Assembly: GCF_004803755.1 (NCBI RefSeq) | Contig: NZ_CP032311.1 | Coordinates: forward strand, 4,108,501 to 4,172,500 | Direction: 5' to 3' | From: Pseudomonas sp. DG56-2 | GTDB lineage: Bacteria > Pseudomonadota > Gammaproteobacteria > Pseudomonadales > Pseudomonadaceae | DNA length: 64,000 nucleotides | Part shown: in pieces, positions 26,674 through 35,881 of the stretch | Layout of the letters: each line of letters opens with the position of its first letter | How positions within the stretch are numbered: position 1 is the first letter of the stretch | Program-made: the position numbers and the translations under genes | Notes under the pieces: model-generated | Databases searched by the model: none | The model's input: the letters and a program-made list of their open reading frames with translations, nothing else | What the model was told of the DNA's origin: nothing

Positions 26674-27999
26674 GTGGAAGCACATCTGTTGGAATGGCTG
26701 AACCTGAGCGTGCGTTGGGTTCACATGATCACTGGCGTGGCATGGATTGGCGCGTCGTTCTATTTCGTATGGCTGGAAAACAACCTCAACCGCGCCAACC
26801 CGCGCGATGGTCTATCTGGCGATCTCTGGGCGATTCACGGTGGCGGGATCTACCACCTGGAGAAATACAAGCTGGCTCCGCCGAAAATGCCGGAGAACCT
26901 GCACTGGTTCAAATGGGAAGCCTACTTCACCTGGATGTCGGGTATTGCCCTGCTGTGCCTGGTGTTCTACTGGAACCCAACTCTGTACCTGCTGGCCCCA
27001 GGTAGCTCTCTGAGCGGTGCTGAAGGTATCGCTATTGGTGTTGGCTCGCTGATCGCAGGCTGGTTCATCTACGACTTCCTGTGCGACTCGCCACTGGGCA
27101 AGCGTCCTGGCCTTCTCGGCCTGGTGCTGTTCGTGCTGGTTATCGCTGCCTGCTACGGTTTCAGCCAAGTGTTCAGCGGCCGCGGTGCTTACCTGCACAC
27201 CGGCGCGATCATCGGCACCATCATGGTCGGTAACGTGTTCCGCATCATCATGCCGGCCCAGCGCCAACTGGTAGCCGCTATCGAAGCCAACCAGACGCCT
27301 GACCCGCTGCTTCCAGCCAAGGGCCTGTTGCGTTCGCGCCACAACAACTACTTCACCCTGCCGGTGCTGTTCATCATGATCAGCAACCACTTTCCGAGCA
27401 CCTACGGCAGCCAGTACAACTGGTTGATCCTCGCTGGTATCGCAGTGGCTGCAGTCTTGGTTCGTCATTACTTCAACACCCGTCACGACAGCAACAAGTA
27501 TGCATGGACCCTGCCGGTCGGTGCCCTGTCGATGATCTGCCTGGCTTACGTCACTGGCCCTGCGCCAATGCCAACCGCACCTGAGCAGGCCGCCGCCAAA
27601 GTCGAGTACCAACCACTGCCGGAAACCGCATTGGGTGGCAAGACCGCTGCCGAAAAAGCTGCTGAGAAAGCCGCCGAGCCTGCCCAGGCTGCTGCGCCTG
27701 TCGAAGCCCCCGCTGCTAACGTTGCCAAACTCGACGATGCCGGGTTCAACAAGATCCACAGCGTGATCCAGGAACGTTGCGCCGTGTGCCATTCGGCCAA
27801 GCCGACCAGCCCACTGTTCAGCGCTGCGCCTGCCGGGGTAATGCTCGACACCCCGCAGCAGATCCAGCAACAAGCTGCGCGCATTCAGGCACAGGCTGTC
27901 GCCACCCAGATCATGCCCCTGGGCAACATCACACAGATGACCCAGCAGGAACGTGAACTGATTGGCGCGTGGATCGCCAAGGGTGCACCAACGAACTAA
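26674..27999 (+). CDS. puuD: Cytochrome-fused membrane urate oxidase/hydroxylase PuuD
   Basis: 441 residues. About eight membrane helices in the first 300 residues (DUF989/PuuD domain: SVRWVHMITGVAWIGASFYF; NVFRIIMPAQRQLV; HNNYFTLPVLFIMISNH). An Ala/Glu/Pro-rich linker follows, then a C-terminal cytochrome c domain with CAVCH (near residue 370) and IMPLGNITQMTQQER supplying a probable Met ligand. PuuD-type proteins oxidise urate to 5-hydroxyisourate and hand electrons to the c heme instead of making peroxide. GTG 26674 follows AGAGG. Its heme would be attached by the Ccm system encoded at 57.6-64 kb. Confidence 0.92.
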   Translation: MEAHLLEWLNLSVRWVHMITGVAWIGASFYFVWLENNLNRANPRDGLSGDLWAIHGGGIYHLEKYKLAPPKMPENLHWFKWEAYFTWMSGIALLCLVFYWNPTLYLLAPGSSLSGAEGIAIGVGSLIAGWFIYDFLCDSPLGKRPGLLGLVLFVLVIAACYGFSQVFSGRGAYLHTGAIIGTIMVGNVFRIIMPAQRQLVAAIEANQTPDPLLPAKGLLRSRHNNYFTLPVLFIMISNHFPSTYGSQYNWLILAGIAVAAVLVRHYFNTRHDSNKYAWTLPVGALSMICLAYVTGPAPMPTAPEQAAAKVEYQPLPETALGGKTAAEKAAEKAAEPAQAAAPVEAPAANVAKLDDAGFNKIHSVIQERCAVCHSAKPTSPLFSAAPAGVMLDTPQQIQQQAARIQAQAVATQIMPLGNITQMTQQERELIGAWIAKGAPTN

Positions 28000-28017
28000 G
28001 CAACAGGTTCCAAGCAA

Positions 28018-28086
28018 CAAGCTACAAACTGCAAGCCAGGCGCGTATTCCTGCTTCTACTCGAAGCCTGGCGCTTGAGCTTGCAGC
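28018..28086. repeat. Imperfect inverted repeat (CAAGCT...AGCTTG class)
   Basis: AAGCTACAAACTGCAAGCCAGGCGC faces GCCTGGCGCTTGAGCTTGCAGCT (shown as overlapping parts CCAGGCGC/GCCTGGCGC and CTGCAAG/CTTGCAG). Same class as 37628-37690; it lies between puuD and the urate permease. Confidence 0.7.
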
Positions 28087-28118
28087 TCTAAAGAATAAAA
28101 ACAAAACCGAGGTGTTGC

Positions 28119-29474
28119 ATGTCCGAGTCACGCAAGGCGTACATTCCTGTTGCGCCCCCACGACAGCCACTACCAATGTTCCAACTGTTCCTGGTGGGTC
28201 TACAACATGTCTTGCTGATGTACGGGGGTGCGATTGCCGTACCGCTGATCATCGGCCAGGCCGCCGGCCTTTCTCGTGAAGAAGTCGCTTTCCTGATCAA
28301 TGCCGACCTGCTGGTCGCTGGTGTCGCCACCATCGTCCAGTCGTTCGGCATTGGCGCAGTCGGCATTCGTATGCCGGTGATGATGGGCGCAAGTTTTGCT
28401 GCAGTCGGCAGCATGGTAGCCATGGCCGGTATGCCCGGTGTCGGCCTGCAAGGCATCTTTGGTGCAACCATTGCCGCCGGCTTCTTCGGCATGCTGATCG
28501 CCCCGTTCATGTCCAAAGTGGTGCGCTTCTTCCCGCCGCTGGTGACCGGCACGGTCATCACCTCGATTGGTCTTTCGCTGTTTCCGGTAGCGGTCAATTG
28601 GGCCGGTGGCGGCGCTGAAGCGGAAACCTTCGGCTCCCCTATCTACTTGCTCGTGGCCGCGCTGGTGTTGATCACCATCCTTCTGGTCAATCGTTTCATG
28701 CGCGGCTTCTGGGTCAATGTCTCGGTGCTCATCGGCATGGGCCTGGGCTACATACTGGCTGGATCGATCGGCATGGTCGATCTCTCCGGTCTCAACGAAG
28801 CACCTTGGGTACAAGTCGTGACGCCGCTGCACTTCGGCATGCCGACCTTCAGCCTCGCGCCGATTCTGTCCATGTGTCTTGTCGTGGTCATCATCTTCGT
28901 CGAGTCCACCGGCATGTTCCTGGCACTGGGCAAGGTTACCGACCGTGAGGTCACCCCTGGCATGTTGCGCCGCGGCCTGATGTGCGATGCCGGTGCCTCC
29001 TTCGTCGCTGGCTTTTTCAACACCTTTACCCACTCCTCCTTCGCCCAGAACATCGGTCTGGTGCAAATGACCGGCGTGCGTTGCCGTTACGTCACCGTCG
29101 TTGCCGGGGGCTTCCTGATTCTGCTCAGCCTGCTGCCTAAGGCTGCCTTCCTGATCGCATCAATTCCGCCTGCAGTGCTGGGCGGGGCGTCGATTGCCAT
29201 GTTCGGCATGGTCGCAGCCACCGGGATCAAGATCCTCCAGGAAGCGGACATCGCCGATCGCCGTAACCAGTTGCTGGTCGCCGTCAGCGTAGGCATGGGC
29301 CTGATTCCGGTGGTCCGTCCGGAGTTCTTCGCGCAAATGCCACAGTGGATGGAGCCGATCACCCATAGCGGCATCGCCATGGCGACGGTCAGCGCGCTGA
29401 TCCTCAATCTTTTGTTCAACATCCTCGGCGGCGCCGAGCGTGCGGCGCATAACGACGCCGTCCACCAGCACTAA
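28119..29474 (+). CDS. NCS2 (NAT) urate/xanthine permease
   Basis: 451 residues with about 12-14 helices. NAT-family marks include QHVLLMYGGAIAVPLIIGQ near residue 30, the signature NIGLVQMTGVRCRYVT, and AIGV-like VVIIFVESTGMFLALGKV with the conserved TM8 glutamate. It is an inner-membrane symporter for urate and/or xanthine, distinct from the AzgA-type permease at 21674. It follows puuD by about 120 bp that contain an inverted repeat. UacT/PbuX-like; substrate assigned by context. Confidence 0.9.
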   Translation: MSESRKAYIPVAPPRQPLPMFQLFLVGLQHVLLMYGGAIAVPLIIGQAAGLSREEVAFLINADLLVAGVATIVQSFGIGAVGIRMPVMMGASFAAVGSMVAMAGMPGVGLQGIFGATIAAGFFGMLIAPFMSKVVRFFPPLVTGTVITSIGLSLFPVAVNWAGGGAEAETFGSPIYLLVAALVLITILLVNRFMRGFWVNVSVLIGMGLGYILAGSIGMVDLSGLNEAPWVQVVTPLHFGMPTFSLAPILSMCLVVVIIFVESTGMFLALGKVTDREVTPGMLRRGLMCDAGASFVAGFFNTFTHSSFAQNIGLVQMTGVRCRYVTVVAGGFLILLSLLPKAAFLIASIPPAVLGGASIAMFGMVAATGIKILQEADIADRRNQLLVAVSVGMGLIPVVRPEFFAQMPQWMEPITHSGIAMATVSALILNLLFNILGGAERAAHNDAVHQH

Positions 29475-29528
29475 GCCTTTGGGCGGCGCTTGCCGCCCGG
29501 TTTTACCCGAGCAACACGCAGGACCGTC

Positions 29529-29566
29529 GGCTCGTGGGAGCGAGCCGACCGGGGCGCTTCGCGCCG
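29529..29566. repeat. Double-hairpin intergenic repeat
   Basis: GGCTCG-TGGGAG-CGAGCC followed by GGCGC-TTC-GCGCC. It stands between the urate permease and the first Tsx-like gene, possibly limiting read-through. Confidence 0.65.
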
Positions 29567-29608
29567 AAACAACCCAAAACCAACAATAACAATGCCGGGA
29601 ATCACAAC

Positions 29609-30394
29609 ATGAAAGGCATCACCACTTCCCTCCTGTTGGGTAGCAGTCTGCTGGCCGCTTTGCCAGCCACCGCAGGAGACCTGCTGCTCTGGCACACCGA
29701 AAGTCTGACGTATCTCTACGGCAAAGACTTCAAGGTCAACCCTGCCATCCAGCAGACCGTGACCTTCGAGCACGCCAACAAGTGGAAATACGGCGACACC
29801 TTCCTGTTCATCGACAAGATCTTCTACAACGGCGGTACCGACCGCAACAAGGGCAGTAACACCTACTACGGTGAGTTCAGCCCACGTTTGTCGCTCGGTA
29901 AGATCTTCGATCGCAAATTCGAGTTCGGCCCGATCAAGGACGTGTTGATTGCCATGACCTACGAGTCTGGCGAAGGCGACAACGAGGCCTACCTGATCGG
30001 CCCCGGCTTTGATCTGGCGATTCCCGGCTTCAACTACTTCACCCTCAACATCATGCAACGCAACACCGAGGGCAGCCGCCCAGGTGACGGCGTTTGGCAG
30101 ATTACTCCGACTTTTTCCTACACCATTCCAATGGGCAAATCCGACATCCTGTTCGATGGCTACATTGATTGGGTAGTGGACAACGACGAGAGCCGACGGG
30201 GCACCTACCACGCCAACCTGCACTTCAACCCTCAGGTCAAATACGACCTGGGCAAGGCCTTGGACTTCGGTGCCAAGCAGTTGTACGTCGGTATCGAGTA
30301 CAGCTATTGGAAAGATAAATACGGCATTGAAAACAATGGGCGCCTCGACACCAATCAGAACGTGACCAGCGCCCTGGTTAAGTTTCATTTCTAA
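29609..30394 (+). CDS. Tsx-like outer membrane nucleoside channel, copy 1
   Basis: 261 residues. Signal peptide MKGITTSLLLGSSLLAALPATAGD, then a 12-strand type beta-barrel of the Tsx/OmpK family ([45 protein letters not shown]-like [18 protein letters not shown]) ending in Phe, VKFHF, as expected for outer membrane proteins. Tsx proteins pass nucleosides; here, next to purine permeases, it probably admits purines or ureides. Close paralogue of the next gene. Confidence 0.88.
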   Translation: MKGITTSLLLGSSLLAALPATAGDLLLWHTESLTYLYGKDFKVNPAIQQTVTFEHANKWKYGDTFLFIDKIFYNGGTDRNKGSNTYYGEFSPRLSLGKIFDRKFEFGPIKDVLIAMTYESGEGDNEAYLIGPGFDLAIPGFNYFTLNIMQRNTEGSRPGDGVWQITPTFSYTIPMGKSDILFDGYIDWVVDNDESRRGTYHANLHFNPQVKYDLGKALDFGAKQLYVGIEYSYWKDKYGIENNGRLDTNQNVTSALVKFHF

Positions 30395-30757
30395 AACCTG
30401 ACCAAACGCACAGTTTTAGCTATACCTGCTCCATGACGGAGCACTTGAGGACCAGCGCGCAAGCCAGTAATCTGCGCGCCCTCTCGATCAGGGCAAGAGG
30501 GATCTTGCCTGCGTTTGCTGACCGCTCAGTCAATGAATTCGGGCGGTTGGCAAGCGTTACGCCAGCCTGAAACACCCTTTTCATCTGTTCAGAACGATGT
30601 CGAGCAGGATTGTTGCGCCGTACGCGGAAAGTTGGCGCAGCTCTTGCCAAATAGCTGTGGGTAATCGAAAAAAACTGACTCAAAAGACAAGTATTTGGAC
30701 CCAACGGTGCCACTCAGAGTACCGACCAACAGATTCAATCAAGGGAGCAACTCAGCG
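30395..30757. other. 363-bp gap between the two Tsx-like genes
   Basis: No gene seen. It has a hairpin TGCTCC-ATGAC-GGAGCA (about 30428-30444) shortly after the first gene, and a TGACC-GCTCA-GTCA inverted repeat (30519-30532) that fits the xdhA operator pattern but could be chance. The second gene has AAGGGAG at 30741-30747 as ribosome site. Confidence 0.5.
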
Positions 30758-31546
30758 ATGCGCATGACCAATAGCCTGATTCTTGCCGGCAGCTTGCTGG
30801 CGGCCAGCACGGCCGCCACCGCCGGTGATCTGCTGCAATGGCAGAACAACAGCCTGACCTATCTGTGGGGCAAGAACTTTGCCGTCAACCCGGAAGTTCA
30901 GCAGACCGTGACCTTCGAGCACGCCGATGGCTGGAAATACGGTGACAACTTCTTCTTCGTCGACAAGATCTTCTACAACGGTGACAAGGACTTCAACAAC
31001 GGTCCCAACACCTACTACGGCGAGTTCAGCCCACGCCTGTCGTTCGGCAAGATCTTCGATCAGAAACTCGAGTTTGGTCCGATCAAGGACGTGCTGCTGG
31101 CCATGACCTACGAGTTTGGCGAAGGCGATACCGAGTCCTATCTGATCGGCCCTGGTTTCGACCTGGCAATCCCGGGCTTCGATTACTTCCAGCTGAACTT
31201 CTACCAGCGCAATACCGAAGGCAGCCGTGCCGGTGACAATGTCTGGCAGATCACCCCGGTATGGTCCTACACCATTCCTGTGGGCAAATCCGACATTCTC
31301 ATCGATGGTTTCATGGACTGGGTCGTCGACAACGATGCCACCAGCCGCCGTGGCACCTACCACGCCAACCTGCACTTCAACCCACAGGTCAAGTATGACC
31401 TGGGTAAAGCGCTGAACTGGGGTGAGAAGCAACTGTACGTCGGTTTTGAATACGACTACTGGAAGAACAAGTACGGGATCAAAGACAGCGACGCCTTCGA
31501 TACCGATCAGAACACCGCCAGCTTCCTGGTCAAAGTGCATTTCTGA
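30758..31546 (+). CDS. Tsx-like outer membrane nucleoside channel, copy 2
   Basis: 262 residues with signal peptide [24 protein letters not shown] and the same barrel as copy 1, largely colinear ([56 protein letters not shown]; final VKVHF). Differences cluster in putative surface loops such as [10 protein letters not shown] versus GTDRNKGSN. A tandem duplication that has diverged, perhaps to two substrates (for example urate/xanthine and allantoin). ATG 30758 is ten bases after AAGGGAG. A REP hairpin ends the unit. Confidence 0.88.
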   Translation: MRMTNSLILAGSLLAASTAATAGDLLQWQNNSLTYLWGKNFAVNPEVQQTVTFEHADGWKYGDNFFFVDKIFYNGDKDFNNGPNTYYGEFSPRLSFGKIFDQKLEFGPIKDVLLAMTYEFGEGDTESYLIGPGFDLAIPGFDYFQLNFYQRNTEGSRAGDNVWQITPVWSYTIPVGKSDILIDGFMDWVVDNDATSRRGTYHANLHFNPQVKYDLGKALNWGEKQLYVGFEYDYWKNKYGIKDSDAFDTDQNTASFLVKVHF

Positions 31547-31555
31547 TAGTTGTAA

Positions 31556-31622
31556 TCGCGGGGCTAGCCCCGCTCCCACACTAAACCAACCGTTCTGTGT
31601 GAGAGCGGGCTTGCCCCGCGAT
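31556..31622. repeat. REP element pair (P. putida type)
   Basis: ATCGCGGGGCTAGCCCCGCT and its inverted partner GAGCGGGCTTGCCCCGCGAT around a short loop, between convergent tsx copy 2 and the DUF808 gene. Confidence 0.85.
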
Positions 31623-31628
31623 AGGCGA

Positions 31629-32537
31629 TCAGCCCTTCAGCGCTCGCCAGATCTTGCCGACAACAGCGACCACCGCCAGCACCGCGGCACCCGCGACGAT
31701 CCCTATGCCGGCATTGAGCAAGGCCCCGGTCAACGCCCCGCCCCGCCCTTCACTGAATGCTTCGATGGCATGATGCAAGGGTGCAACGCCGTGCACCAGA
31801 ATCCCACCGCCGACCAGAAACATCGCTGCAGTACCAATCACTGACAGACTTTTCATCATGTACGGTGCCGCGCGCAGGATGCCGTTGCCCAATGCCTTGG
31901 CCGCAACGGAAGTTTTCCGGGTCAGCCACAAGCCCAGGTCATCGAGCTTGACGATACCGGCGACCAGGCCATAGACACCTATGGTCATGACTATGGCAAT
32001 GCCCGACAGCACGATGATCTGCTGTGTCAACGGCGCGTCAGCCACGGTTCCCAGAGTAATTGCGATGATTTCTGCCGAGAGGATGAAATCGGTGCGAATG
32101 GCGCCTTTGATCTTGCTCTGCTCGAACGCCACAAGATCGACCGTAGGATCAGCCACTGCCTCGACCAAAGCGGTGTGTTCGGCCTGATCCTGTTCCTTGC
32201 TGTGAAGAAACTTGTGCGCCAGTTTTTCAAAGCCTTCAAAACACAGGAAGGCGCCACCGACCATCAACAGCGGCGTGACCGCCCAGGGAATGAAGGCACT
32301 GATCAGCAGCGCTGCCGGCACCAGAATCAGCTTGTTCAGGAATGATCCCTTGGCCACCGCCCAGACCACCGGAATTTCCCGCTCGGCGCGCACCCCGGTC
32401 ACTTGCTGGGCGTTCAGGGCCAGGTCGTCGCCCAGTACACCTGCGGTCTTTTTCGCTGCGACCTTGGTCATCACCGAAACATCATCGAGTACCGTGGCGA
32501 TGTCATCGATCAACACCAAAAGACTGCTTCCTGCCAT
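31629..32537 (-). CDS. DUF808 family inner-membrane protein (YedI-like)
   Basis: 302 residues, beginning [44 protein letters not shown] (first part quoted as the family opening [15 protein letters not shown]). About six hydrophobic segments: residues 70-105, 155-170, 178-198, 225-245 and two near the C-terminus. The family is conserved in many bacteria without known biochemistry. Divergent from the TetR regulator at 32683, with 145 bp between them. Unrelated to purine use as far as I can see. Confidence 0.85.
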   Translation of the reverse strand: MAGSSLLVLIDDIATVLDDVSVMTKVAAKKTAGVLGDDLALNAQQVTGVRAEREIPVVWAVAKGSFLNKLILVPAALLISAFIPWAVTPLLMVGGAFLCFEGFEKLAHKFLHSKEQDQAEHTALVEAVADPTVDLVAFEQSKIKGAIRTDFILSAEIIAITLGTVADAPLTQQIIVLSGIAIVMTIGVYGLVAGIVKLDDLGLWLTRKTSVAAKALGNGILRAAPYMMKSLSVIGTAAMFLVGGGILVHGVAPLHHAIEAFSEGRGGALTGALLNAGIGIVAGAAVLAVVAVVGKIWRALKG

Positions 32538-32682
32538 GTTTGCTTGATTCCAGCGGGTTGAGAAGGGGTCAGTCTAGCTCAAAGTCGCCACCTTGAGCCC
32601 TTCACAAACGCGGTGCTACCATGCGCAACCGCCTTACAGGCCCGGCGCCGCCTACGGCCCGACACGAGGAACAGCGTCAACC

Positions 32683-33291
32683 ATGAGCAGCATTCGCGAG
32701 CGCAATAAAGAACTGATCCTGCGTGCGGCCAGTGAAGAGTTCGCCGACAAGGGCTTCGCCGCCACCAAGACCAGCGATATCGCGGCCAAGGCCGGGCTGC
32801 CCAAGCCAAACGTGTACTACTACTTCAAATCCAAGGAAAACCTCTATCGCGAGGTGCTCGAGAGCATCATCGAACCGATCATGCAGGCGTCCACGCCGTT
32901 CAATGCCGCCGGCGATCCGAAAGAAGTCTTGAGTTCCTACATCCGCTCGAAAGTGCGTATCTCCCGCGACTTGCCCTTCGCCTCGAAAGTGTTCGCCAGC
33001 GAGATCATGCACGGCGCCCCGCACCTGAGCCCTAGTCAGGTGGAACAGCTCAACGTGCAGGCTCGGCACAACATCGACTGTATCCAGGCCTGGATCGACC
33101 GTGGACAGATTGCCTCAGTCGACCCGCACCACCTGATGTTCAGCATCTGGGCGGCGACCCAGACCTACGCTGATTTCGATTGGCAGATATCGGTGGTCAC
33201 GGGCAAGGCCAAGCTTGAGGACAGCGACTATGAGGCTGCTACGCAGACCATTATTCGTCTGGTGCTCAAGGGGTGTGAGCCGGATTTGTAG
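32683..33291 (+). CDS. TetR family transcriptional regulator (RutR-like)
   Basis: 202 residues. The N-terminal TetR helix-turn-helix (NKELILRAASEEFADKGFAATKTSDIAAKAGLPKPNVYYYFKSKENLY) ends near residue 55. The ligand domain resembles RutR-type proteins (ISRDLPFASKVFASEIMHGAPHL; FSIWAATQTYADFDWQI). RutR of E. coli senses pyrimidines, so a nucleobase ligand is possible here beside the purine genes, but no operator was identified. ATG 32683 follows GAGGAAC. Confidence 0.88.
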   Translation: MSSIRERNKELILRAASEEFADKGFAATKTSDIAAKAGLPKPNVYYYFKSKENLYREVLESIIEPIMQASTPFNAAGDPKEVLSSYIRSKVRISRDLPFASKVFASEIMHGAPHLSPSQVEQLNVQARHNIDCIQAWIDRGQIASVDPHHLMFSIWAATQTYADFDWQISVVTGKAKLEDSDYEAATQTIIRLVLKGCEPDL

Positions 33292-33297
33292 TGTTTT

Positions 33298-33347
33298 ATC
33301 GCGAGGCAAACCCACTCCCATGCTGGCGGTGGGCTTGCCTGGTGATG
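33298..33347. repeat. REP element (degenerate)
   Basis: ATCGCGAGGCAAACCCACTCCCA facing TGGGCTTGCCTGGTGAT (arms GGCAAACCCACT and GGTGGGCTTGCC) between convergent TetR and GlcG-like genes. Confidence 0.75.
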
Positions 33348-33351
33348 GGTT

Positions 33352-33792
33352 TTAAGCCGCTACACCGGCATCCGCCGTCAACCCCGCCTCTTCGATCGCA
33401 CTGATCGCGCACTGCTCATCGATATCCGATGTGTCGCCACTGATACCAATCGCCCCCAACACCACGCCCTGTTGATTGCGAATCAGCACGCCACCGGGCG
33501 CCGGCACTACCGGGCTCTGACCCAGGCCATTGAGCGCAGCGAAAAACGCTGGGCGCTGCTGTGCGTCCAGCGCCAGCAGGCGTGAGCCCTTGCCCAGGGC
33601 GATAGCACCCCAGGCTTTGCCCATTGCCACTTGCGGACGCAATAGGCTGGCGCCGTCTTCGCGTTGCAGCGCCAACAGGTGGCCACCGTTGTCGAGCACC
33701 GCCACCGTCAACGGTGCGGCGGAGATCTTGCGACCCGCTGCCAGCGCGGTGTTCACCAGGCTGACAGCAACTTTCAGGGTCAATGCGTTCAT
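33352..33792 (-). CDS. GlcG/HbpS family (DUF336) protein
   Basis: 146 residues of the heme-binding/GlcG fold (LAAGRKISAAPLTVAVLDNGGHLLALQREDGA; PGGVLIRNQQGVVLGAIGISGDTSDIDEQCA). Family members are often next to glycolate or glyoxylate genes and their function is poorly defined. It is divergent from gcl, and the 256-bp gap carries two TTGTATACAA palindromes, so it probably belongs to the same regulon. ATG 33792; GAGGACCTTTCC on its strand provides a plausible ribosome site. Confidence 0.85.
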   Translation of the reverse strand: MNALTLKVAVSLVNTALAAGRKISAAPLTVAVLDNGGHLLALQREDGASLLRPQVAMGKAWGAIALGKGSRLLALDAQQRPAFFAALNGLGQSPVVPAPGGVLIRNQQGVVLGAIGISGDTSDIDEQCAISAIEEAGLTADAGVAA

Positions 33793-33872
33793 GGAAAGGT
33801 CCTCTTATTGTTAGAAGCCCTGAGGGCAGGTGTGAAAGCAATAGAACAAATAGAACACAATGGCGAATATTT

Positions 33873-33882
33873 TTGTATACAA
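33873..33882. promoter_or_regulatory. Predicted operator TTGTATACAA (GlcG-like side)
   Basis: Perfect palindrome 81 bp upstream of the GlcG-like gene, first of two in its divergent region with gcl. Confidence 0.65.
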
Positions 33883-34012
33883 TATTTACATCGCGACAAA
33901 CCAATTCTGACGAAATGCCTTTTTTAAGGCGTTCCCGACGAAAGCACCTGCCGCTGATGAAAATGGATTGACCAGAGTCGCTTGGCGTGAATACACTCTG
34001 ACGAAAAGCCAC

Positions 34013-34022
34013 TTGTATACAA
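34013..34022. promoter_or_regulatory. Predicted operator TTGTATACAA (gcl side)
   Basis: Perfect palindrome 27 bp before the gcl start, a position suited to blocking transcription; identical to 21521, 24545 and 33873. Confidence 0.65.
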
Positions 34023-34048
34023 TTACAAAATCAATGAGGCACAAAACC

Positions 34049-35824
34049 ATGAGCAAAATGAGAGCAATTGATGCAGCCGTTCTGGTGATGCGCCGCGAAG
34101 GTGTTGAAACCGCGTTTGGTATTCCGGGTGCTGCAATCAACCCGCTGTACTCGGCACTGAAGAAAGTCGGCGGTATCGATCACGTCCTCGCTCGTCACGT
34201 TGAAGGCGCCTCGCACATGGCCGAGGGCTACACCCGCACCAAGGCCGGCAACATCGGCGTGTGCATCGGCACTTCCGGCCCTGCCGGCACTGACATGGTC
34301 ACCGGCCTGTACAGTGCTAGCGCCGACTCCATCCCAATCCTGTGCATCACCGGCCAAGCGCCGCGTGCCCGTATGCACAAGGAAGATTTCCAGGCCGTCG
34401 ACATCACCAGCATTGTCAAGCCGGTGACCAAGTGGGCGACCACCGTTCTGGAACCAGGCCAAGTGCCTTACGCCTTCCAGAAAGCGTTCTATGAAATGCG
34501 CTCCGGTCGTCCAGGCCCTGTATTGATCGACCTGCCGTTCGACGTACAGATGGCCGAGATCGAATTCGACATCGATGCCTACCAGCCGCTGCCCGTGCAA
34601 AAGCCTGCGGCCAACCGTGTGCAGGTCGAGAAGGCCCTGGCCATGCTCGACACCGCCGAGCGTCCACTGCTGGTCGCCGGTGGCGGCATCATCAACGCCG
34701 ACGCTTGCGACAAGCTGGTCGAGTTCGCCGAACTGACCGGTATTCCAGTCATCCCTACCCTGATGGGCTGGGGCATCATTCCTGACGATCACCCCCTGAT
34801 GGTCGGTATGGTCGGTCTGCAGACTTCGCACCGCTACGGCAACGCCACCATGCTCAAGTCGGACGTGGTCCTGGGTATCGGTAACCGTTGGGCCAACCGC
34901 CACACCGGTTCTGTCGATGTCTACACCGAAGGCCGTCGCTTCATTCACGTCGACATCGAACCAACCCAGATCGGCCGGGTATTCACCCCTGACCTGGGTA
35001 TCGTTTCCGATGCCGGTGCGGCGCTGGATGTGTTCCTGGAAGTGGCGCGCGAGTGGAAAGCCGCTGGCAAGCTCAAGGATCGCGGCGCCTGGTTGGAAGA
35101 TTGCCAACAGCGCAAGTCCAGCCTGCAACGTAAGACCCACTTCGACAACGTGCCAGTCAAGCCACAGCGCGTTTACGAAGAAATGAACCAGGTATTCGGC
35201 AAGGACACCTGCTACGTCAGCACCATCGGTCTGTCGCAGATTGCCGGCGCCCAGTTCCTGCACGTGTACAAGCCGCGCCACTGGATCAACTGTGGCCAGG
35301 CTGGCCCGCTGGGCTGGACCATCCCTGCTGCCCTGGGCGTGGTCAAGGCCGACCCAAGCCGCAAAGTCGTGGCGCTGTCGGGCGACTATGACTTCCAGTT
35401 CATGATCGAAGAGCTGGCCGTAGGCGCGCAGTTCAATCTGCCGTACATCCACGTACTGGTGAACAACTCGTACCTGGGGCTGATCCGCCAGGCTCAACGT
35501 GGCTTCGAGATGGACTACTGTGTGCAACTGGCGTTCGAGAACGTCAACGCACCGGAACTCAACGGTTATGGTGTCGACCACGTTGCTGTCGTCGAAGGCC
35601 TGGGTTGCAAGGCCCTGCGCGTGACCGAACCAAGCGAAATCGCCCCCGCCCTGCTCAAGGCGCAGAAGCTGGCCGAAGAGTTCAAGGTTCCGGTGGTGGT
35701 CGAGGTTATCCTCGAGCGCGTGACCAACATTTCCATGGGCACTGAAATCAACGCGGTCAATGAATTCGAAGACCTCGCTCTGGTCGGCAATGACGCGCCA
35801 ACCGCAATTTCCATGCTCGACTGA
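34049..35824 (+). CDS. gcl: Glyoxylate carboligase
   Basis: 591 residues, the usual size. ThDP-dependent enzyme condensing two glyoxylates to tartronate semialdehyde and CO2. The N-terminal PYR domain has [16 protein letters not shown] and [14 protein letters not shown]; Val51 replaces the otherwise conserved ThDP glutamate, a known peculiarity of Gcl. The cofactor motif [12 protein letters not shown] ... HVLVNN is near residue 445. ATG 34049 follows GAGG at 34036-34039. First gene of the gcl-hyi-glxR set and downstream of a TTGTATACAA box. Confidence 0.97.
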   Translation: MSKMRAIDAAVLVMRREGVETAFGIPGAAINPLYSALKKVGGIDHVLARHVEGASHMAEGYTRTKAGNIGVCIGTSGPAGTDMVTGLYSASADSIPILCITGQAPRARMHKEDFQAVDITSIVKPVTKWATTVLEPGQVPYAFQKAFYEMRSGRPGPVLIDLPFDVQMAEIEFDIDAYQPLPVQKPAANRVQVEKALAMLDTAERPLLVAGGGIINADACDKLVEFAELTGIPVIPTLMGWGIIPDDHPLMVGMVGLQTSHRYGNATMLKSDVVLGIGNRWANRHTGSVDVYTEGRRFIHVDIEPTQIGRVFTPDLGIVSDAGAALDVFLEVAREWKAAGKLKDRGAWLEDCQQRKSSLQRKTHFDNVPVKPQRVYEEMNQVFGKDTCYVSTIGLSQIAGAQFLHVYKPRHWINCGQAGPLGWTIPAALGVVKADPSRKVVALSGDYDFQFMIEELAVGAQFNLPYIHVLVNNSYLGLIRQAQRGFEMDYCVQLAFENVNAPELNGYGVDHVAVVEGLGCKALRVTEPSEIAPALLKAQKLAEEFKVPVVVEVILERVTNISMGTEINAVNEFEDLALVGNDAPTAISMLD

Positions 35825-35834
35825 TCGCAGCAAA

Positions 35835-35860
35835 GGCCCTGTCGCGACATGCACAGGGCC
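35835..35860 (+). promoter_or_regulatory. Intercistronic hairpin between gcl and hyi
   Basis: GGCCCTGT (35835-35842) pairs with ACAGGGCC (35853-35860). Only CTTTTG follows, so it is more likely an mRNA stabiliser or partial attenuator than a full terminator. Confidence 0.5.
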
Positions 35861-35881
35861 CACTTTTGCAAGGAGACAACC

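Noticed and set aside
26812..28176. 454-aa minus-strand frame
   Set aside because: Antisense of puuD, running on into an intergenic inverted repeat; no family similarity.
30519..30532. TGACC-GCTCA-GTCA upstream of the second Tsx-like gene
   Set aside because: Fits the xdhA operator only in its outer TGAC/GTCA arms; one such match is expected by chance in a window this size.
33970..33981. TGACCAGAGTCG before gcl as a TGACC box
   Set aside because: The half sites are two bases too close and the right half is imperfect.
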